Notes: a model not told the origin generated them from the letters alone. DNA of 64,000 bases from Bifidobacterium tsurumiense (GCF_000741765.1 NZ_JGZU01000017.1:1-64000), one strand, 5' to 3'; positions 25,381 through 35,370 are shown, counted from the stretch's first letter. Numbers and translations are program-made.

Positions 25381-26094
25381 ATGGGATTTATCAACTTCAT
25401 ACTCGAATTGCTGAAGAACCCCCGCGCAGCCATTGCCGGATGGATAGCCATGGGAGTCGCACCTACTTTGGGGCTGATCTTCCTGATCATCTTCATCGAA
25501 ACCGGAGTCGTATTCTTCCCCTTCTTGCCCGGCGATTCTCTGCTGTTCGCAGCCGGCCTCTTTGCCGCACCCGACACCAGTACCGGGACCGCCGCACTCC
25601 CCCTGGCTTTCTTGCTGCCTGTCGTATGGGCCGCTCCGGTCATTGGCGACCAATGCAACTATTTGATCGGTCGATTTTTCGGTCGACGCATTATCGAATC
25701 GGGCAGGGTTAAGGCAATGACGCCGGAACGCATTGCCCAAACCGAAGCAATGATTAACAAGTGGGGTCCATTGGCAGTATTCCTTGGTCGGTTCTTCCCC
25801 TTCATCCGCACTTTTATGCCATTTATTTCCGGCATTTCAGGCATGAGGTGGCTGCGCTTTTCCGCATTTTCGGCGCTGGGCGGTCTGACCTGGTCGACTC
25901 TGTTCACACTGCTGGGCTATTTCTTCGGCAATATCCCATTCGTACAGAATAATTTCGAACTGGTTATCGTCGCCATTTTGCTTATCTCGCTACTCCCAAC
26001 CATAATCGGCTTGATTCGTATGAAGTTCGGCAAGAAATCAGAATCGCCTCAGCAGATTGAACAAGGCGGCCAGAGTCACACGGCAACCGCCTGA
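25381..26094 (+). CDS. DedA family membrane protein
   Basis: 237 residues of the DedA/VTT family of inner-membrane proteins, linked in other bacteria to lipid carrier flipping and membrane homeostasis. Family marks: the re-entrant motif FIETGVVFFPFLPGDSLLF (about 38-56) and FLGRFFPFIRTFMPFISG (about 133-150), flanked by further membrane helices. GCAGGAG lies 4 bases before the ATG. The C-terminus is a hydrophilic tail. It stands alone, ahead of tRNA-Ala. Confidence 0.9.
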   Translation: MGFINFILELLKNPRAAIAGWIAMGVAPTLGLIFLIIFIETGVVFFPFLPGDSLLFAAGLFAAPDTSTGTAALPLAFLLPVVWAAPVIGDQCNYLIGRFFGRRIIESGRVKAMTPERIAQTEAMINKWGPLAVFLGRFFPFIRTFMPFISGISGMRWLRFSAFSALGGLTWSTLFTLLGYFFGNIPFVQNNFELVIVAILLISLLPTIIGLIRMKFGKKSESPQQIEQGGQSHTATA

Positions 26095-26210
26095 ATTGTC
26101 ATCACGCACCGAATGCTGGAACCATACGAATGTCTCCGGTTCCAAGCACGAAAATTGCGCTTGGGCAGTGCTTGCATTATAGTGTTCAGAGTTGTCTTGA
26201 GACAAGGCAC

Positions 26211-26283
26211 GGGGCTGTAGCTCAGTTGGTAGAGCGCTTCGTTCGCATCGAAGAGGTCGCGGTTTCGACTACCGTCAGCTCCA
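26211..26283 (+). tRNA. tRNA-Ala, anticodon CGC
   Basis: All four arms fold: acceptor GGGGCTG/CAGCTCC with discriminator A, D arm GCTC/GAGC, anticodon stem CTTCG/CGAAG around TTCGCAT (anticodon CGC), and T arm GCGGT/ACCGT around TTCGACT. The 3' CCA is not encoded. A terminator follows at once. Confidence 0.95.
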
Positions 26284-26287
26284 CTAA

Positions 26288-26328
26288 GGCCGTTGCATTC
26301 ATTCCACCGCAGCGGCCTTTTTCTTTTT
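26288..26328 (+). terminator. Intrinsic terminator after tRNA-Ala
   Basis: GGCCGTTGC pairs with GCAGCGGCC and is followed by TTTTTCTTTTT. The stretch 26329-26578 beyond it holds no gene I can support. Confidence 0.9.
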
Positions 26329-26578
26329 GACTTCCCTTGGACGGCGTTCTCACACCATCCAACCACCATCACGCGCATATCATTTTCAATGAGGGAAAAA
26401 TAACAGGCTGGCACGCCGTCCCGCACAAGGCAAACCACGATCATAAGCACCACAAAAGTTCCTATAGGCCCCATTTCACATGTAATCCCTCATTTGCAAA
26501 ACGCGATGGCGTGCGTCATCTGAATCTCAGGGAATTTCTGCAAAGTGATGGTGATATCGACTTCGGATAGTGACTCTA

Positions 26579-27907
26579 TTACTGCAAGGCAGCCACGAGT
26601 CGCCTGCATGCCTCATCAACCACGCTGGCAGGCATAGCAAGATTCATGCGAATGAACCCTGCGCCCGCAGGTCCGAAGGAAGTGCCTGAACTGAGAGTCA
26701 AAGCATAATGGTCACGAACGTGCGCCACGAATTCATCGGTTAACTGGACCATTGACGATTGCGGCTCGGGGAAAGCACTCCCGGATGCATCAACACCCTC
26801 AATTCCGCCATCACCATCGATGTCAGCCGCACTGATCCCTCCAGCACGAACTTCCAATACCTTACGAATATCAATCCAACCCAAATATGTGGCATCCGCT
26901 GGCAACAGCTCAGCACCGGAACCACGCAAATGATCGGCAACCAGCTGGCGATTTTGCCAGACATAGGAACGCATCACATCCAACCATCGCTCCCCTTCCG
27001 GTGAATACGCAGCCAATAATGCCGGCAATGCAAAGATATTCTGCTCACCGGCTTCGTCTCGGTTGATTCCGACCAACACCCGCTCAAGCAGACTGCGATT
27101 CCTGCTCACCACTGCACTGATCTGCAAACCAGCCATATTGAATGGCTTCGAAGGAGAATTGATGCTCACTGCCCAATCGTGAGGTCCAGCCACAGCAGCC
27201 AAAGGAGTGTATCGTTTGCCAGGTGCACTGATATCAGCATGTGCTTCATCACTGAGCACGGCGACATTGTATTTGCCCATCAGCTCGAGCAGCTGTCGCA
27301 ATTCTTGCGCATCCCATATCGTTCCGGTTGGATTGTGAGGCGAGCACAACACGAACACGCTAATGCGATCACATTGCAGGATATCCTCCATAGCCGCGAA
27401 ATCCATAATCCAGCGCCCTGCGGATTCGGACTCGCTGCAACCGTCTGTCGCAGCCGACCAATGCAAAGGCACTTCGACACAGCGCCGTCCAGAATTTCGA
27501 ATGCAATTGAAGAAGATGCCGTACACCGGCGTGCACAGCATAACGCCGTCGCCAGGACTGCTCAGACTCCGGATGATACTCGAAAATGCTGGAATAGTGC
27601 CAGCTGACAGTCCGATTTCATGTATATCAAGCTTGCAGTCATATCTTCTTGCGAACCAACAAGACACAGCTTCCTGGAAAGTCTCGGGCAGACTGGCATA
27701 CCCAAAGATGCCATGCTGTGCAACCTTCATCACGGCTTCGCGGATGGCAGGCGCACATTGGAATTCCATATCGGCAATATCTGCGGCAATTGGGGCATAT
27801 TGCTTGGCGATTTGCACAGGGATCTGCTGCAATGCATGATCCCATTTGGCACTGCCTGTGCCCATTCTTGAGTGGATAGCATCGAAATCGAATTGATCAC
27901 CAGTCAT
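26579..27907 (-). CDS. PLP-dependent aminotransferase, MalY/PatB type (possible cystathionine beta-lyase)
   Basis: 442 residues from ATG 27907; the frame to 27982 would overlap the previous gene. Fold type I features: CSPHNPTGT (188-196), LSDEAHADI (218-226) and the PLP lysine in SINSPSKPFNM (K254). The PatB/MalY subgroup splits cystathionine or other cysteine S-conjugates. A less conserved insert rich in Gly/Asp sits near residues 355-385. The DUF3737 gene ends 16 bases upstream, so the two are probably co-transcribed. GAGGAGG lies about 11 bases before the start. Confidence 0.85.
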   Translation of the reverse strand: MTGDQFDFDAIHSRMGTGSAKWDHALQQIPVQIAKQYAPIAADIADMEFQCAPAIREAVMKVAQHGIFGYASLPETFQEAVSCWFARRYDCKLDIHEIGLSAGTIPAFSSIIRSLSSPGDGVMLCTPVYGIFFNCIRNSGRRCVEVPLHWSAATDGCSESESAGRWIMDFAAMEDILQCDRISVFVLCSPHNPTGTIWDAQELRQLLELMGKYNVAVLSDEAHADISAPGKRYTPLAAVAGPHDWAVSINSPSKPFNMAGLQISAVVSRNRSLLERVLVGINRDEAGEQNIFALPALLAAYSPEGERWLDVMRSYVWQNRQLVADHLRGSGAELLPADATYLGWIDIRKVLEVRAGGISAADIDGDGGIEGVDASGSAFPEPQSSMVQLTDEFVAHVRDHYALTLSSGTSFGPAGAGFIRMNLAMPASVVDEACRRLVAALQ

Positions 27908-27923
27908 TGCGTCCCGTCCCTCC

Positions 27924-28802
27924 TCAGCGCACCAGGCCTTCCTCAGTGTTCCGCACGTTGATATGCACCTGTTCCGGATCAATATATTGCTGATCCAAGG
28001 TTATTTCCCCCACAGAATCAACATCGATATAACCTGAGGTCGGATTCAAAATAGAATCGATATGCCCATGGATGTCAGCATCCAATGTGGAATACTCAAA
28101 GACATCGCGACTGTCCAACATCGTGCAGTTACGCATCACCAACTGATCTGTGTAATTCAAGCCCTGCAATGAACGAATGACGCAGTTTTCAAAGACGATA
28201 TTCTCGGTATTCCATGCCAGATATTCGCCGATTATGACACTATTCTTCACCTTGACATTCTTGCAATTCCAGAAGCAGTCCTTTGCCAAAATCGTCGAAT
28301 CCGTGATCTCGATATCGCTCGCGCCATCGAAGGCGTAGTTTCCGGCGATCTTGCAATTGGAAATACGGATATGATCGCTGTCCTTGGCGAAATATTCGCC
28401 ATTGATCTGGCAATCATTCAACACGATGTCCGAACAGGTCCACAGCGTCTCTTGTGCGTGCTGGAACGAAACATGATCGAAGCGTACATGCCGGGATCTT
28501 CGGAATCCCTTTGGCGCTGCCATGGTGGAATCAGCCATATGCAACGTATCGACATACCAGAATCCGGAGCGAGCCGTATCCGCGAAAGAGGAATGGTCAA
28601 TATCGATATTGGTGGTGTACCACAGCGGGTATTTCCATTCGAAATGGCATTGCTTGAGCTCAAGATTCTTGCCATGTTTCAATGGACTTTCACCCTGTGT
28701 GAAAATACATCGTTCCAACGTTGCATCCTTCAATGCAAACAAGGCGCGCTCTTGGGGGAAATGCATATTGAGGTAATAATTATCGCTTTGCGAAGATGTC
28801 AT
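27924..28802 (-). CDS. DUF3737 family protein (predicted right-handed beta-helix)
   Basis: 292 residues from ATG 28802, preceded by AAAAGG. The protein is a row of short imperfect repeats of the type nnIxIxNSxI (for example NVKVKNSVIIGEYLAWNTEN, IVFENCVIRS), which predicts a parallel beta-helix. This pattern and length match DUF3737, whose function is unknown. No signal peptide. It precedes the PatB-like gene on the same strand, a pairing that may mean a link to sulphur amino-acid chemistry. Confidence 0.8.
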   Translation of the reverse strand: MTSSQSDNYYLNMHFPQERALFALKDATLERCIFTQGESPLKHGKNLELKQCHFEWKYPLWYTTNIDIDHSSFADTARSGFWYVDTLHMADSTMAAPKGFRRSRHVRFDHVSFQHAQETLWTCSDIVLNDCQINGEYFAKDSDHIRISNCKIAGNYAFDGASDIEITDSTILAKDCFWNCKNVKVKNSVIIGEYLAWNTENIVFENCVIRSLQGLNYTDQLVMRNCTMLDSRDVFEYSTLDADIHGHIDSILNPTSGYIDVDSVGEITLDQQYIDPEQVHINVRNTEEGLVR

Positions 28803-28841
28803 CCTGAACCTTTTCAATATTGTGAACAGTAAGAGGATAAA

Positions 28842-28861
28842 ACTTCAAGTCGGCTTGAAGT
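28842..28861. promoter_or_regulatory. Palindrome upstream of DUF3737
   Basis: ACTTCAAG and CTTGAAGT are perfect inverted arms with a TCGG loop, 40 bases before the start codon. It could be an operator or a leader hairpin. Confidence 0.35.
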
Positions 28862-29014
28862 CAAGCGAGACAAGGCATTGTGCGCGCAGCATAAACACGC
28901 ATAACACAGCAGCTCAGACACTTACGACCAAGCCGCTGTCATATTTATGCTTGTGATGGAATAACCGCCGTCATGCAGTGCCCTGCGTCACCAACACCTC
29001 GAAAACAGCTATCT

Positions 29015-29683
29015 TTACGCAATGCGTTGCTGCACATACTCTTCAAGTACGGCAGCCGTAATTCCTTCATAACCATCGATAGAAGCGAACTGCGGACCTT
29101 GGGAAGTGTCAGAACGCATGAATCGCACCTGAGCCAAAGTCGTAGCGCCCGAGCTTGCCGCCGATTGCAGCCCTGAGATGGAATCCTCTATTGCAATGCA
29201 GTATTTCATATCTTCTGCCGAGATTCCGAGCTTGCTGGCAGCGGCCAGATAAGGTTCCGGAGACGGTTTCTTTTCCACATCATCCTCGCCGCACACATAG
29301 CCCGCAAATGCGCCCTCCGGCGCCTGATTCACCAGGTTTTCAGCCAGATAACGAGGAGATGTGGTGACCAACATCGAGGGGATTCCCGCATCCACCAAGG
29401 ATTGCAGCACATCCAATACGCCCGGATTCCACGGTAAATGCTCAATTTCCCTGCGCGTAACATATTCAACCAAAAGACGACCGATTTCATCAGCAGAAAG
29501 CTTCGTACCGTGATCAATCATGCTTTGGGCAACGCTAGGGATTGGGGTTCCTGAACCTTTCCAAGCCAAATCCTCATCCCAATAGCCACCGTGCTCTTGG
29601 GCGATTACCATCTCCCCCGCATGCCAATACGGTTCGGAATCAATCAACGTTCCATCCATATCCCAGAACACAGCCTTGAGCAT
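29015..29683 (-). CDS. HAD superfamily hydrolase (beta-phosphoglucomutase-like)
   Basis: 222 residues. HAD motif I is FWDMDGTLIDSEP (6-18), motif II lies in LVTTSPRY, the motif III lysine in EKKPSPEPY, and motif IV in AIEDSISGL. The all-alpha cap between motifs I and II places it with the beta-phosphoglucomutase/phosphatase subgroup. Such proteins dephosphorylate small sugar phosphates or isomerise beta-glucose 1-phosphate; the substrate cannot be read from sequence. GGCGAGG lies upstream of the ATG. It stands alone between the DUF3737 and asparaginase genes. Confidence 0.88.
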   Translation of the reverse strand: MLKAVFWDMDGTLIDSEPYWHAGEMVIAQEHGGYWDEDLAWKGSGTPIPSVAQSMIDHGTKLSADEIGRLLVEYVTRREIEHLPWNPGVLDVLQSLVDAGIPSMLVTTSPRYLAENLVNQAPEGAFAGYVCGEDDVEKKPSPEPYLAAASKLGISAEDMKYCIAIEDSISGLQSAASSGATTLAQVRFMRSDTSQGPQFASIDGYEGITAAVLEEYVQQRIA

Positions 29684-29957
29684 CAGCGACCTCGCCTTTC
29701 GTCATCTTTGCGCTCACAATCGGTACACTGCAATCTCAACAAAGATGCAAGACAAAACCGGTTCAGTACTGTTCGAATCTGTCTGAAAAGTCGGCCGTTT
29801 CAACTTGAATCAGCTATCGCTCGCTCTTCATTCCGCTTTGCCTTAATCTTGCACAACCGCGATCTATCGAGACTCGAAGCCATACTGGTAACGGTTGATA
29901 TTCGTTTTCCGGAACATTGAGTCCATCGACACCGTCCATCTTTCCAGAGGAGAATCC

Positions 29958-30956
29958 ATGCGCGTGCATATCACATACACCGGCGGAACGATCGGCATGG
30001 TCATGTCCCCTCAGGGTTTGTTGCCGGGCGCCGATCTTCAACAATGGCTCTACGCCATTTTGGACAATACTCATATCGACCGCGATCAGGTAACGTTGAC
30101 GCAACTTGACCCATTGATTGATTCAGCTCATGCGACCCCTGCAAGCTGGCAAGCCATAATCGAAGATGTTCTGGCCAATAGGCATGCGGCCGACGCCTTC
30201 ATTGTGCTTCATGGCACCGATACCATGAGTTACAGTGCATCCGCCCTGTCTTTTGCACTCACTGACTTCGATAAGCCGGTTATTTTCACAGGCTCACAGC
30301 ATCCCCTGGGAACCGTTCAATCCGATGCTGCAACCAATATTGCAGGCGCACTCTATGCTGCGCTCAGTGACAACGCCCAAGGAGTCAGCCTGTTATTCGG
30401 ACAGCATCTTTTTGCCGCTAACCGCAGTACCAAATCATCTTCGTGGGCATTCGAAGGCTTTTCGGCACCAGCCACCGGACCATTGGCCACCGCAGGAGTT
30501 CCATGGCGTTGGCACGGGAAACCTTCCCCGGCTCTGGGTTGGTGTGAGGCGAGGCCTTATGAGCTGCACGACGTCATGGTTATCGATATGGTTCCGGGCT
30601 TGAGTGCCGAGCGAATGCAATCAATGCTCCGGCCTTTGCCTGAAGCCATCATCATTCGCGCGTATGGAGTGGGCAATATTCCCAATAGCGATCCAGGTGT
30701 TCAGAAGTCATTGATCGATGCGATGGCTCATGATGTTCCTGTGATCATCGCCTCACAATGCCCGCAAGCCGATGTGATCATCGATCAATATGCCGCAAGT
30801 TCCGCGGTCGTCGAGGCCGGAGCCGTGGGCACAGGAGATATGACCTTGGAAGCCACATATGCAAAAACCATATTCTTGCTATCCCAAGGACTTCGAGGAA
30901 TGGAATTGGCACAATGGATGAACCAGTCCATCGCAGGAGAAATAACCACGGAATAG
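29958..30956 (+). CDS. ansA: L-asparaginase (type I-like)
   Basis: 332 residues from ATG 29958, with AGAGGAG just upstream; the longer frame from 29895 lacks a site. Asparaginase signature 1 is YTGGTIGM (7-14) with the catalytic threonine, and signature 2 is FIVLHGTDTMSYSASAL (about 83-99). No signal peptide, so cytoplasmic hydrolysis of asparagine to aspartate and ammonia. It is transcribed towards hspR on the opposite strand. Confidence 0.9.
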   Translation: MRVHITYTGGTIGMVMSPQGLLPGADLQQWLYAILDNTHIDRDQVTLTQLDPLIDSAHATPASWQAIIEDVLANRHAADAFIVLHGTDTMSYSASALSFALTDFDKPVIFTGSQHPLGTVQSDAATNIAGALYAALSDNAQGVSLLFGQHLFAANRSTKSSSWAFEGFSAPATGPLATAGVPWRWHGKPSPALGWCEARPYELHDVMVIDMVPGLSAERMQSMLRPLPEAIIIRAYGVGNIPNSDPGVQKSLIDAMAHDVPVIIASQCPQADVIIDQYAASSAVVEAGAVGTGDMTLEATYAKTIFLLSQGLRGMELAQWMNQSIAGEITTE

Positions 30957-30981
30957 CCGTTTGACCATAGGAGCTCTGCGA

Positions 30982-31019
30982 ATAATCACAGAGATTCTCC
31001 ATAGTCACAGAGACTCTCC
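30982..31019. repeat. Two 19-base tandem copies
   Basis: ATAATCACAGAGATTCTCC is followed directly by ATAGTCACAGAGACTCTCC, in the gap between the convergent asparaginase and hspR genes. They differ at two positions. Confidence 0.6.
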
Positions 31020-31061
31020 GAATAGCCGCGTGAAACACTTAGCCGTCATCGGCTCATCCGG

Positions 31062-31616
31062 TTATTCGAAATCTCCCCATAGCACGACGGAATTCGACAC
31101 TTCTTCACCGCCGACCCTTGAACCGGGCAATTCGCGACGCCTTGTATGAATATCATGCCGCCACATACGCGCACTCCGCGAGCGCTGCACCTCGACTATG
31201 TCACCATCGGTATCAGCCGCGAATATGCTGGATCCTGCCGGATTGCTCAGTCGCTTGACCTGTCTGCGCAATTGCCGGTTTTCTTCCTGAAGTTCAAGAA
31301 TGCGAACGATTCCTGCAAGATTGATGCCTTCATCCTGGCTCAGGCTCTGCGCTTGCACAAGGCGGTCGATATCGCGTAGTGAATATCTGCGTGCGCCGCC
31401 TTCCGTTCTCTGTGGAACGACCAATCCCTGACGATCGTATTGACGTAAGGTCTGCGGATGAATATCAGCCAATTGGGCAGCACGTCCCACAGTGAACATC
31501 GGAAGATCGATGTCGAAGCCTACTTCATCGGCGCCATCCAAGTCGGCACGCCCTTCAACCAGCGCAATGGCGCATAACTCATACAACGCCCTAATCTGCT
31601 TCGCAGCTCTTGCCAT
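31062..31616 (-). CDS. hspR: HspR, MerR-family heat-shock repressor
   Basis: 184 residues. The MerR helix-turn-helix lies at about 39-110 (MFTVGRAAQLADIHPQTLRQ and RYSLRDIDRLV), followed by a short coiled coil. In Actinobacteria HspR represses the dnaK operon and clpB at HAIR elements together with DnaK as corepressor. It is the last gene of the chaperone cluster, but a terminator and a promoter of its own lie between it and dnaJ. AAGGAAAGGAG precedes the ATG. The N-terminal 38 residues are longer than usual. Confidence 0.92.
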   Translation of the reverse strand: MARAAKQIRALYELCAIALVEGRADLDGADEVGFDIDLPMFTVGRAAQLADIHPQTLRQYDRQGLVVPQRTEGGARRYSLRDIDRLVQAQSLSQDEGINLAGIVRILELQEENRQLRRQVKRLSNPAGSSIFAADTDGDIVEVQRSRSARMWRHDIHTRRRELPGSRVGGEEVSNSVVLWGDFE

Positions 31617-31640
31617 GCCGACTCCTTTCCTTGCTGTGCG

Positions 31641-31669
31641 AATATATACAACGGCGAATATAAAAGCAA
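31641..31669 (-). promoter_or_regulatory. Promoter of hspR
   Basis: On the minus strand TTGCTT and TATATT are spaced by 17 bases, 25 bases before the hspR start. The -35 box overlaps the end of the dnaJ terminator. Confidence 0.55.
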
Positions 31670-31704
31670 CGGTGCCTCATCATAAAGAGACGAAGCACCG
31701 TTGC
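31666..31704 (-). terminator. Intrinsic terminator after dnaJ
   Basis: GCAACGGTGC and GCACCGTTGC are perfect 10-base arms, followed on the minus strand by TTTTAT. It lies 25 bases past the dnaJ stop. Confidence 0.8.
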
Positions 31705-31728
31705 AGGTTCGGCTCTGAGTTGCAGCGA

Positions 31729-32718
31729 TTACCGCTGCTCGCCCAATTGACTGACGAAATCGCCGGTCGCTTCATCAAATGCCTTGGCAGCCTTCTTCAT
31801 GGCCATGCTTGGCTTGTCGGGAACGTGGATTTCCACTCGACCGACGAGATCGCCATGACGTCCCGGAACTCCCTTTCCGGACAAACGAACCTCCGTGCCA
31901 CTGGACGAGCCAGAAGGCACTTTGAAGGTCACTGTCTCTCCGTCAATGTCGTGTGCTTCGATCTTTGCTCCGGCAACTGCCTGAGCCACGCTCACCGGCA
32001 AAGTCATCAGGATGTCGTTACCTCTCATGGAGAAGCGAGCATCCTCTTTTACGGTGATATTCAAATACATATCGCCATTTTTGCCGCCGTTGACACCGGC
32101 CTTGCCCTTGCCAGCGATGCGAATCTTCTGGCCATCTTTCACGCCGGCAGGGATATGCGTTTTGAATTGTTTGCCATCTACTCGCAGAGAAACCGTTGCA
32201 CCCTTAACCGCCTGGCGGAAGGTCAGGGTGATATGGGAGTTGCGATCCTCACCCTTGCGGGGAGCCATATCCTCATAAGCAGCCTGTTGCCCGCCGAATT
32301 GCTGTCCTGCGCCGCCGAACATCGAGAAGATGTCATTGAGATTCGGCTGTCCACCGCCCGATGTGGTGTAGCGAACACGGGTCCCGCCTGTTCCAGCACC
32401 TCCGAACATCGAACCGAAGATATCGGAGAAGCCGGCACCATCGAATCCACCTTGGCCCGAGCCTCCTGCGAAACGGGCACCGCCCATGCCAAACTGGCGG
32501 ATGGCATCATATTTCTGACGTGATTCCTTGTTGTTCAGCACATCATAGGCCTCGGAGATATCCTTGAACTTTTCTTCGGCCTCGGCACCCTTATTCAAAT
32601 CCGGATGGTATTTGCGTGCCAGCTTGCGGTACGCCTTGGTGATTTCTGCTTCGCTGGCATCCTTGGAGACACCGAGAATCTTGTAGAAATCCTTGGCCAA
32701 CCATTCATTTTCAGCCAT
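31729..32718 (-). CDS. dnaJ: DnaJ co-chaperone (without zinc-finger domain)
   Basis: 329 residues. J domain at 10-75 with the HPD motif in KYHPDLNKG, then a Gly/Phe-rich linker (about 76-145), then two C-terminal substrate-binding domains. The CXXCXGXG zinc repeats of classical DnaJ are absent, so it is a type II (CbpA-like) protein, as is usual for the dnaK-linked dnaJ of bifidobacteria and other Actinobacteria with two dnaJ genes. AAGGAGG lies 6 bases before the ATG. It follows grpE after 142 bases. Confidence 0.93.
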   Translation of the reverse strand: MAENEWLAKDFYKILGVSKDASEAEITKAYRKLARKYHPDLNKGAEAEEKFKDISEAYDVLNNKESRQKYDAIRQFGMGGARFAGGSGQGGFDGAGFSDIFGSMFGGAGTGGTRVRYTTSGGGQPNLNDIFSMFGGAGQQFGGQQAAYEDMAPRKGEDRNSHITLTFRQAVKGATVSLRVDGKQFKTHIPAGVKDGQKIRIAGKGKAGVNGGKNGDMYLNITVKEDARFSMRGNDILMTLPVSVAQAVAGAKIEAHDIDGETVTFKVPSGSSSGTEVRLSGKGVPGRHGDLVGRVEIHVPDKPSMAMKKAAKAFDEATGDFVSQLGEQR

Positions 32719-32860
32719 GTTGTGCCTCCTTCCGGCAACTTATCCCCACATGATCATGGCGTTGTGAGCGAACAAGTGGCGATATGGCAGATTCGTTTTG
32801 AACATTCTGCCTATCGCCTCTTGTTCTTGACTGTTGTGTGCGCATCGCGCTTCCTGCCGA

Positions 32861-33502
32861 CTACTGCTGTGGCGAGGCAACAACCACTCTGGCTGCGCGA
32901 ATAACGCGATCTCCGATGCGATACCCTGCCTCAACAACGGTATCCACGGTTTCGGTGCTCGCCTCGGCATCCGGTTTGTGCAAGATGGCATCATGACGGG
33001 TCGGGTCGAATTCTTCACCCTTTTCACCGAATTTCTCAACCCCGAACTTCTCGAAGGTCTTATCAATCTTTGCGGAAACCGCCTTGAATGAATCGTCCAT
33101 TTCACCGTGTTCGCGAATGCGGTCGATATCATCCAGAGCCGGGAGCAATGCCGTTAACACATCGATGATGCCGTGCTGACGGAAACGCTCCTGTTCCTTG
33201 GCGGAACGATTTCGGAAATTGATGAACTCCGCTCGCTCGCGCTGCAAGGCTTCCAGATATTCAGCGGCTTCTTTCTTGGCTTTACCCAAGGGAGTCAGAG
33301 TATTTTCCGAAGCGTCGGAGTCACTCTGGGGATCGCCGGAACCCTGTGTTTGATCCGAGGACTGCTGGTCCTGCGCAGCGTCATGCTGGTCATCTGCAGC
33401 AGCTTCGTTCTCGACTCCAGTTCCGGCGGATGCCGGGTCACCCTGCAGCGACTCGGCATCCGGCATGTCATTCAAGTAGTCGTCCTTATTGAACTCGGAC
33501 AT
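32861..33502 (-). CDS. grpE: GrpE nucleotide exchange factor
   Basis: 213 residues. An acidic, Gln/Asp-rich N-terminus (1-75) precedes a long coiled coil (about 76-130, KAKKEAAEYLEALQRERAEF) and the beta-wing domain with VDTVVEAGYRIGDRVIR near the end. It drives ADP release from DnaK. It starts 2 bases after the dnaK stop codon, so translation is coupled, and the dnaK tail codes for its ribosome site. Confidence 0.95.
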   Translation of the reverse strand: MSEFNKDDYLNDMPDAESLQGDPASAGTGVENEAAADDQHDAAQDQQSSDQTQGSGDPQSDSDASENTLTPLGKAKKEAAEYLEALQRERAEFINFRNRSAKEQERFRQHGIIDVLTALLPALDDIDRIREHGEMDDSFKAVSAKIDKTFEKFGVEKFGEKGEEFDPTRHDAILHKPDAEASTETVDTVVEAGYRIGDRVIRAARVVVASPQQ

Positions 33503-33504
33503 GA

Positions 33505-35370
33505 TTACTTGTTGTCCTTATCGTCGTCATCCACGACCTCGGCATCCACAACATCGTCATCAGAAGATGCACCGGCAGCAGAGCCCTCAGCACCAGCCGC
33601 GGCACCTTCTGCGCCTTGCTGGGCATACAGCGCCTGACCGATCTTCTGGGCGGAAGTCATCAGCTCGTTCTGGACGGTCTTGATCTTCTCGATGTCATCG
33701 CCCTTGAGTGCTTCTTTCAGCTCATTCACCTTGTCGGTGACTTCCTTGGCGACATCATCGGAGAGCTTGTCCTTGTTGTCATTGACGAGCTTCTCGGTCT
33801 GATAGGCGAAGGATTCAGCCTGGTTGCGGGTTTCCGCATCCTCCTTGCGCTGCTTATCTTCGGCCTCGTGTGCCTCGGCTTCCTTGACCATGCGATCGAT
33901 TTCGTCCTTTGGCAGACCGGAACCACCGGTGATGGTCATGGACTGTTCCTTGCCGGTGCCCTTGTCCTTGGCAGACACGTGCACAATGCCGTTGGCGTCG
34001 ATATCGAAGGTCACTTCGATCTGAGGAACGCCACGAGGAGCAGGCGCGATGCCAGTCAGCTCGAAAGTGCCGAGCGGCTTGTTATCACGTGCGAATTCAC
34101 GTTCACCTTGGTAGACCTGAATCAGTACGGATGGCTGGTTGTCCTCAGCGGTGGAGAAGACCTCCGAACGCTTGGTCGGGATTGCGGTGTTACGATCGAT
34201 CAACTTGGTCATGATGCCGCCCTTGGTTTCGATACCAAGGCTCAACGGCGTGACATCGATGAGCAGAACGTCCTTGCGGTCTCCCTTGATGACACCGGAC
34301 TGCACGGCAGCGCCGACAGCCACGACCTCATCCGGGTTCACGGACTGGCTTGCTTCCTTACCGCCGGTGAGTTCCTTCACCAGTTCCTTGACTGCTGGCA
34401 TACGGGTTGAACCACCGACAAGCACCACGTGGTCGATATCGCTTACGGAAATGCCAGCATCGGAAAGCACGTTATTGAATGGAGTGCGGCAACGGCCCAG
34501 CAAATCGGAAGTCATCTCTTCGAAGCGTGCACGGGTCAGCGTCTCATCCAAATGCACCGGAGTGCCGTCAGGAGTCATTGCCAAATACTGCATGGACAGC
34601 GAAGTGGAGCTGGAAGAGCTCAATTCCTTCTTGGCCTGCTCAGCCGCTTCCTTCAGACGCTGCAGAGCAATCTTGTCCTTGCTCAGGTCAACGCCGTACT
34701 TGTTCTTGACTTCGCCGACCAGCCAATCGATGATCTTCTGATCCCAGTCATCACCGCCGAGGTGGTTGTCACCATTGGTGGCCTGCACCTGGATGGTGGA
34801 GAATCCGTCCTCATCCTTGCCGATCTCAAGCAAGGAGACATCGAAAGTACCGCCACCGAGGTCGAAGACCAGGATGCGCTCGTCTTCCTTGCCCTTTTCC
34901 AGACCGTAAGCCAGAGCTGCGGCGGTAGGCTCGTTGATGATACGCAGCACATTGAGTCCTGCGATGGTTCCGGCATCCTTGGTTGCCTGACGCTGTGCAT
35001 CATTGAAGTATGCAGGGCAGGTGATCACGGCATCGGTTACCGGCTCGCCCAAATACGCCTCGGCATCACGCTTGAGCTTCATCAAGATCTGAGCGGAGAT
35101 CTCCTGAGGAGTCCACTTCTTGTCATCGATTTCCACAGTCCAGTCAGTACCGATATGGCGCTTGACGGAGCTGATGGTGCGATCGACATTCGTTACTGCC
35201 TGACGCTTGGCGACCTCGCCTACGAGGATTTCGCCGGACTTGCTGAATGCCACCACGGATGGCGTGGTACGAGCACCTTCAGCATTTACGATAACTGTTG
35301 GCTGACCGCCTTCAAGAGTGGCGATGCAGGAATTCGTTGTACCCAGATCGATACCAACTGCGCGTCCCAT
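33505..35370 (-). CDS. dnaK: DnaK (Hsp70 chaperone)
   Basis: 621 residues, normal length. Hsp70 signatures are all present: IDLGTTNSC (7-15), [14 protein letters not shown] and [12 protein letters not shown]. The substrate-binding domain follows, then an acidic tail ending in repeated Asp (DDDDKDNK). ATP-driven folding of client proteins in the cytoplasm. AAGGAG lies 7 bases before the ATG. It heads the dnaK-grpE-dnaJ(-hspR) cluster, with an HspR-type element about 190 bases upstream. Confidence 0.97.
   Translation of the reverse strand: MGRAVGIDLGTTNSCIATLEGGQPTVIVNAEGARTTPSVVAFSKSGEILVGEVAKRQAVTNVDRTISSVKRHIGTDWTVEIDDKKWTPQEISAQILMKLKRDAEAYLGEPVTDAVITCPAYFNDAQRQATKDAGTIAGLNVLRIINEPTAAALAYGLEKGKEDERILVFDLGGGTFDVSLLEIGKDEDGFSTIQVQATNGDNHLGGDDWDQKIIDWLVGEVKNKYGVDLSKDKIALQRLKEAAEQAKKELSSSSSTSLSMQYLAMTPDGTPVHLDETLTRARFEEMTSDLLGRCRTPFNNVLSDAGISVSDIDHVVLVGGSTRMPAVKELVKELTGGKEASQSVNPDEVVAVGAAVQSGVIKGDRKDVLLIDVTPLSLGIETKGGIMTKLIDRNTAIPTKRSEVFSTAEDNQPSVLIQVYQGEREFARDNKPLGTFELTGIAPAPRGVPQIEVTFDIDANGIVHVSAKDKGTGKEQSMTITGGSGLPKDEIDRMVKEAEAHEAEDKQRKEDAETRNQAESFAYQTEKLVNDNKDKLSDDVAKEVTDKVNELKEALKGDDIEKIKTVQNELMTSAQKIGQALYAQQGAEGAAAGAEGSAAGASSDDDVVDAEVVDDDDKDNK

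Noticed and set aside
26076-26474. 132-codon minus-strand frame over the tRNA
   Set aside because: It crosses tRNA-Ala and its terminator; no ribosome site.
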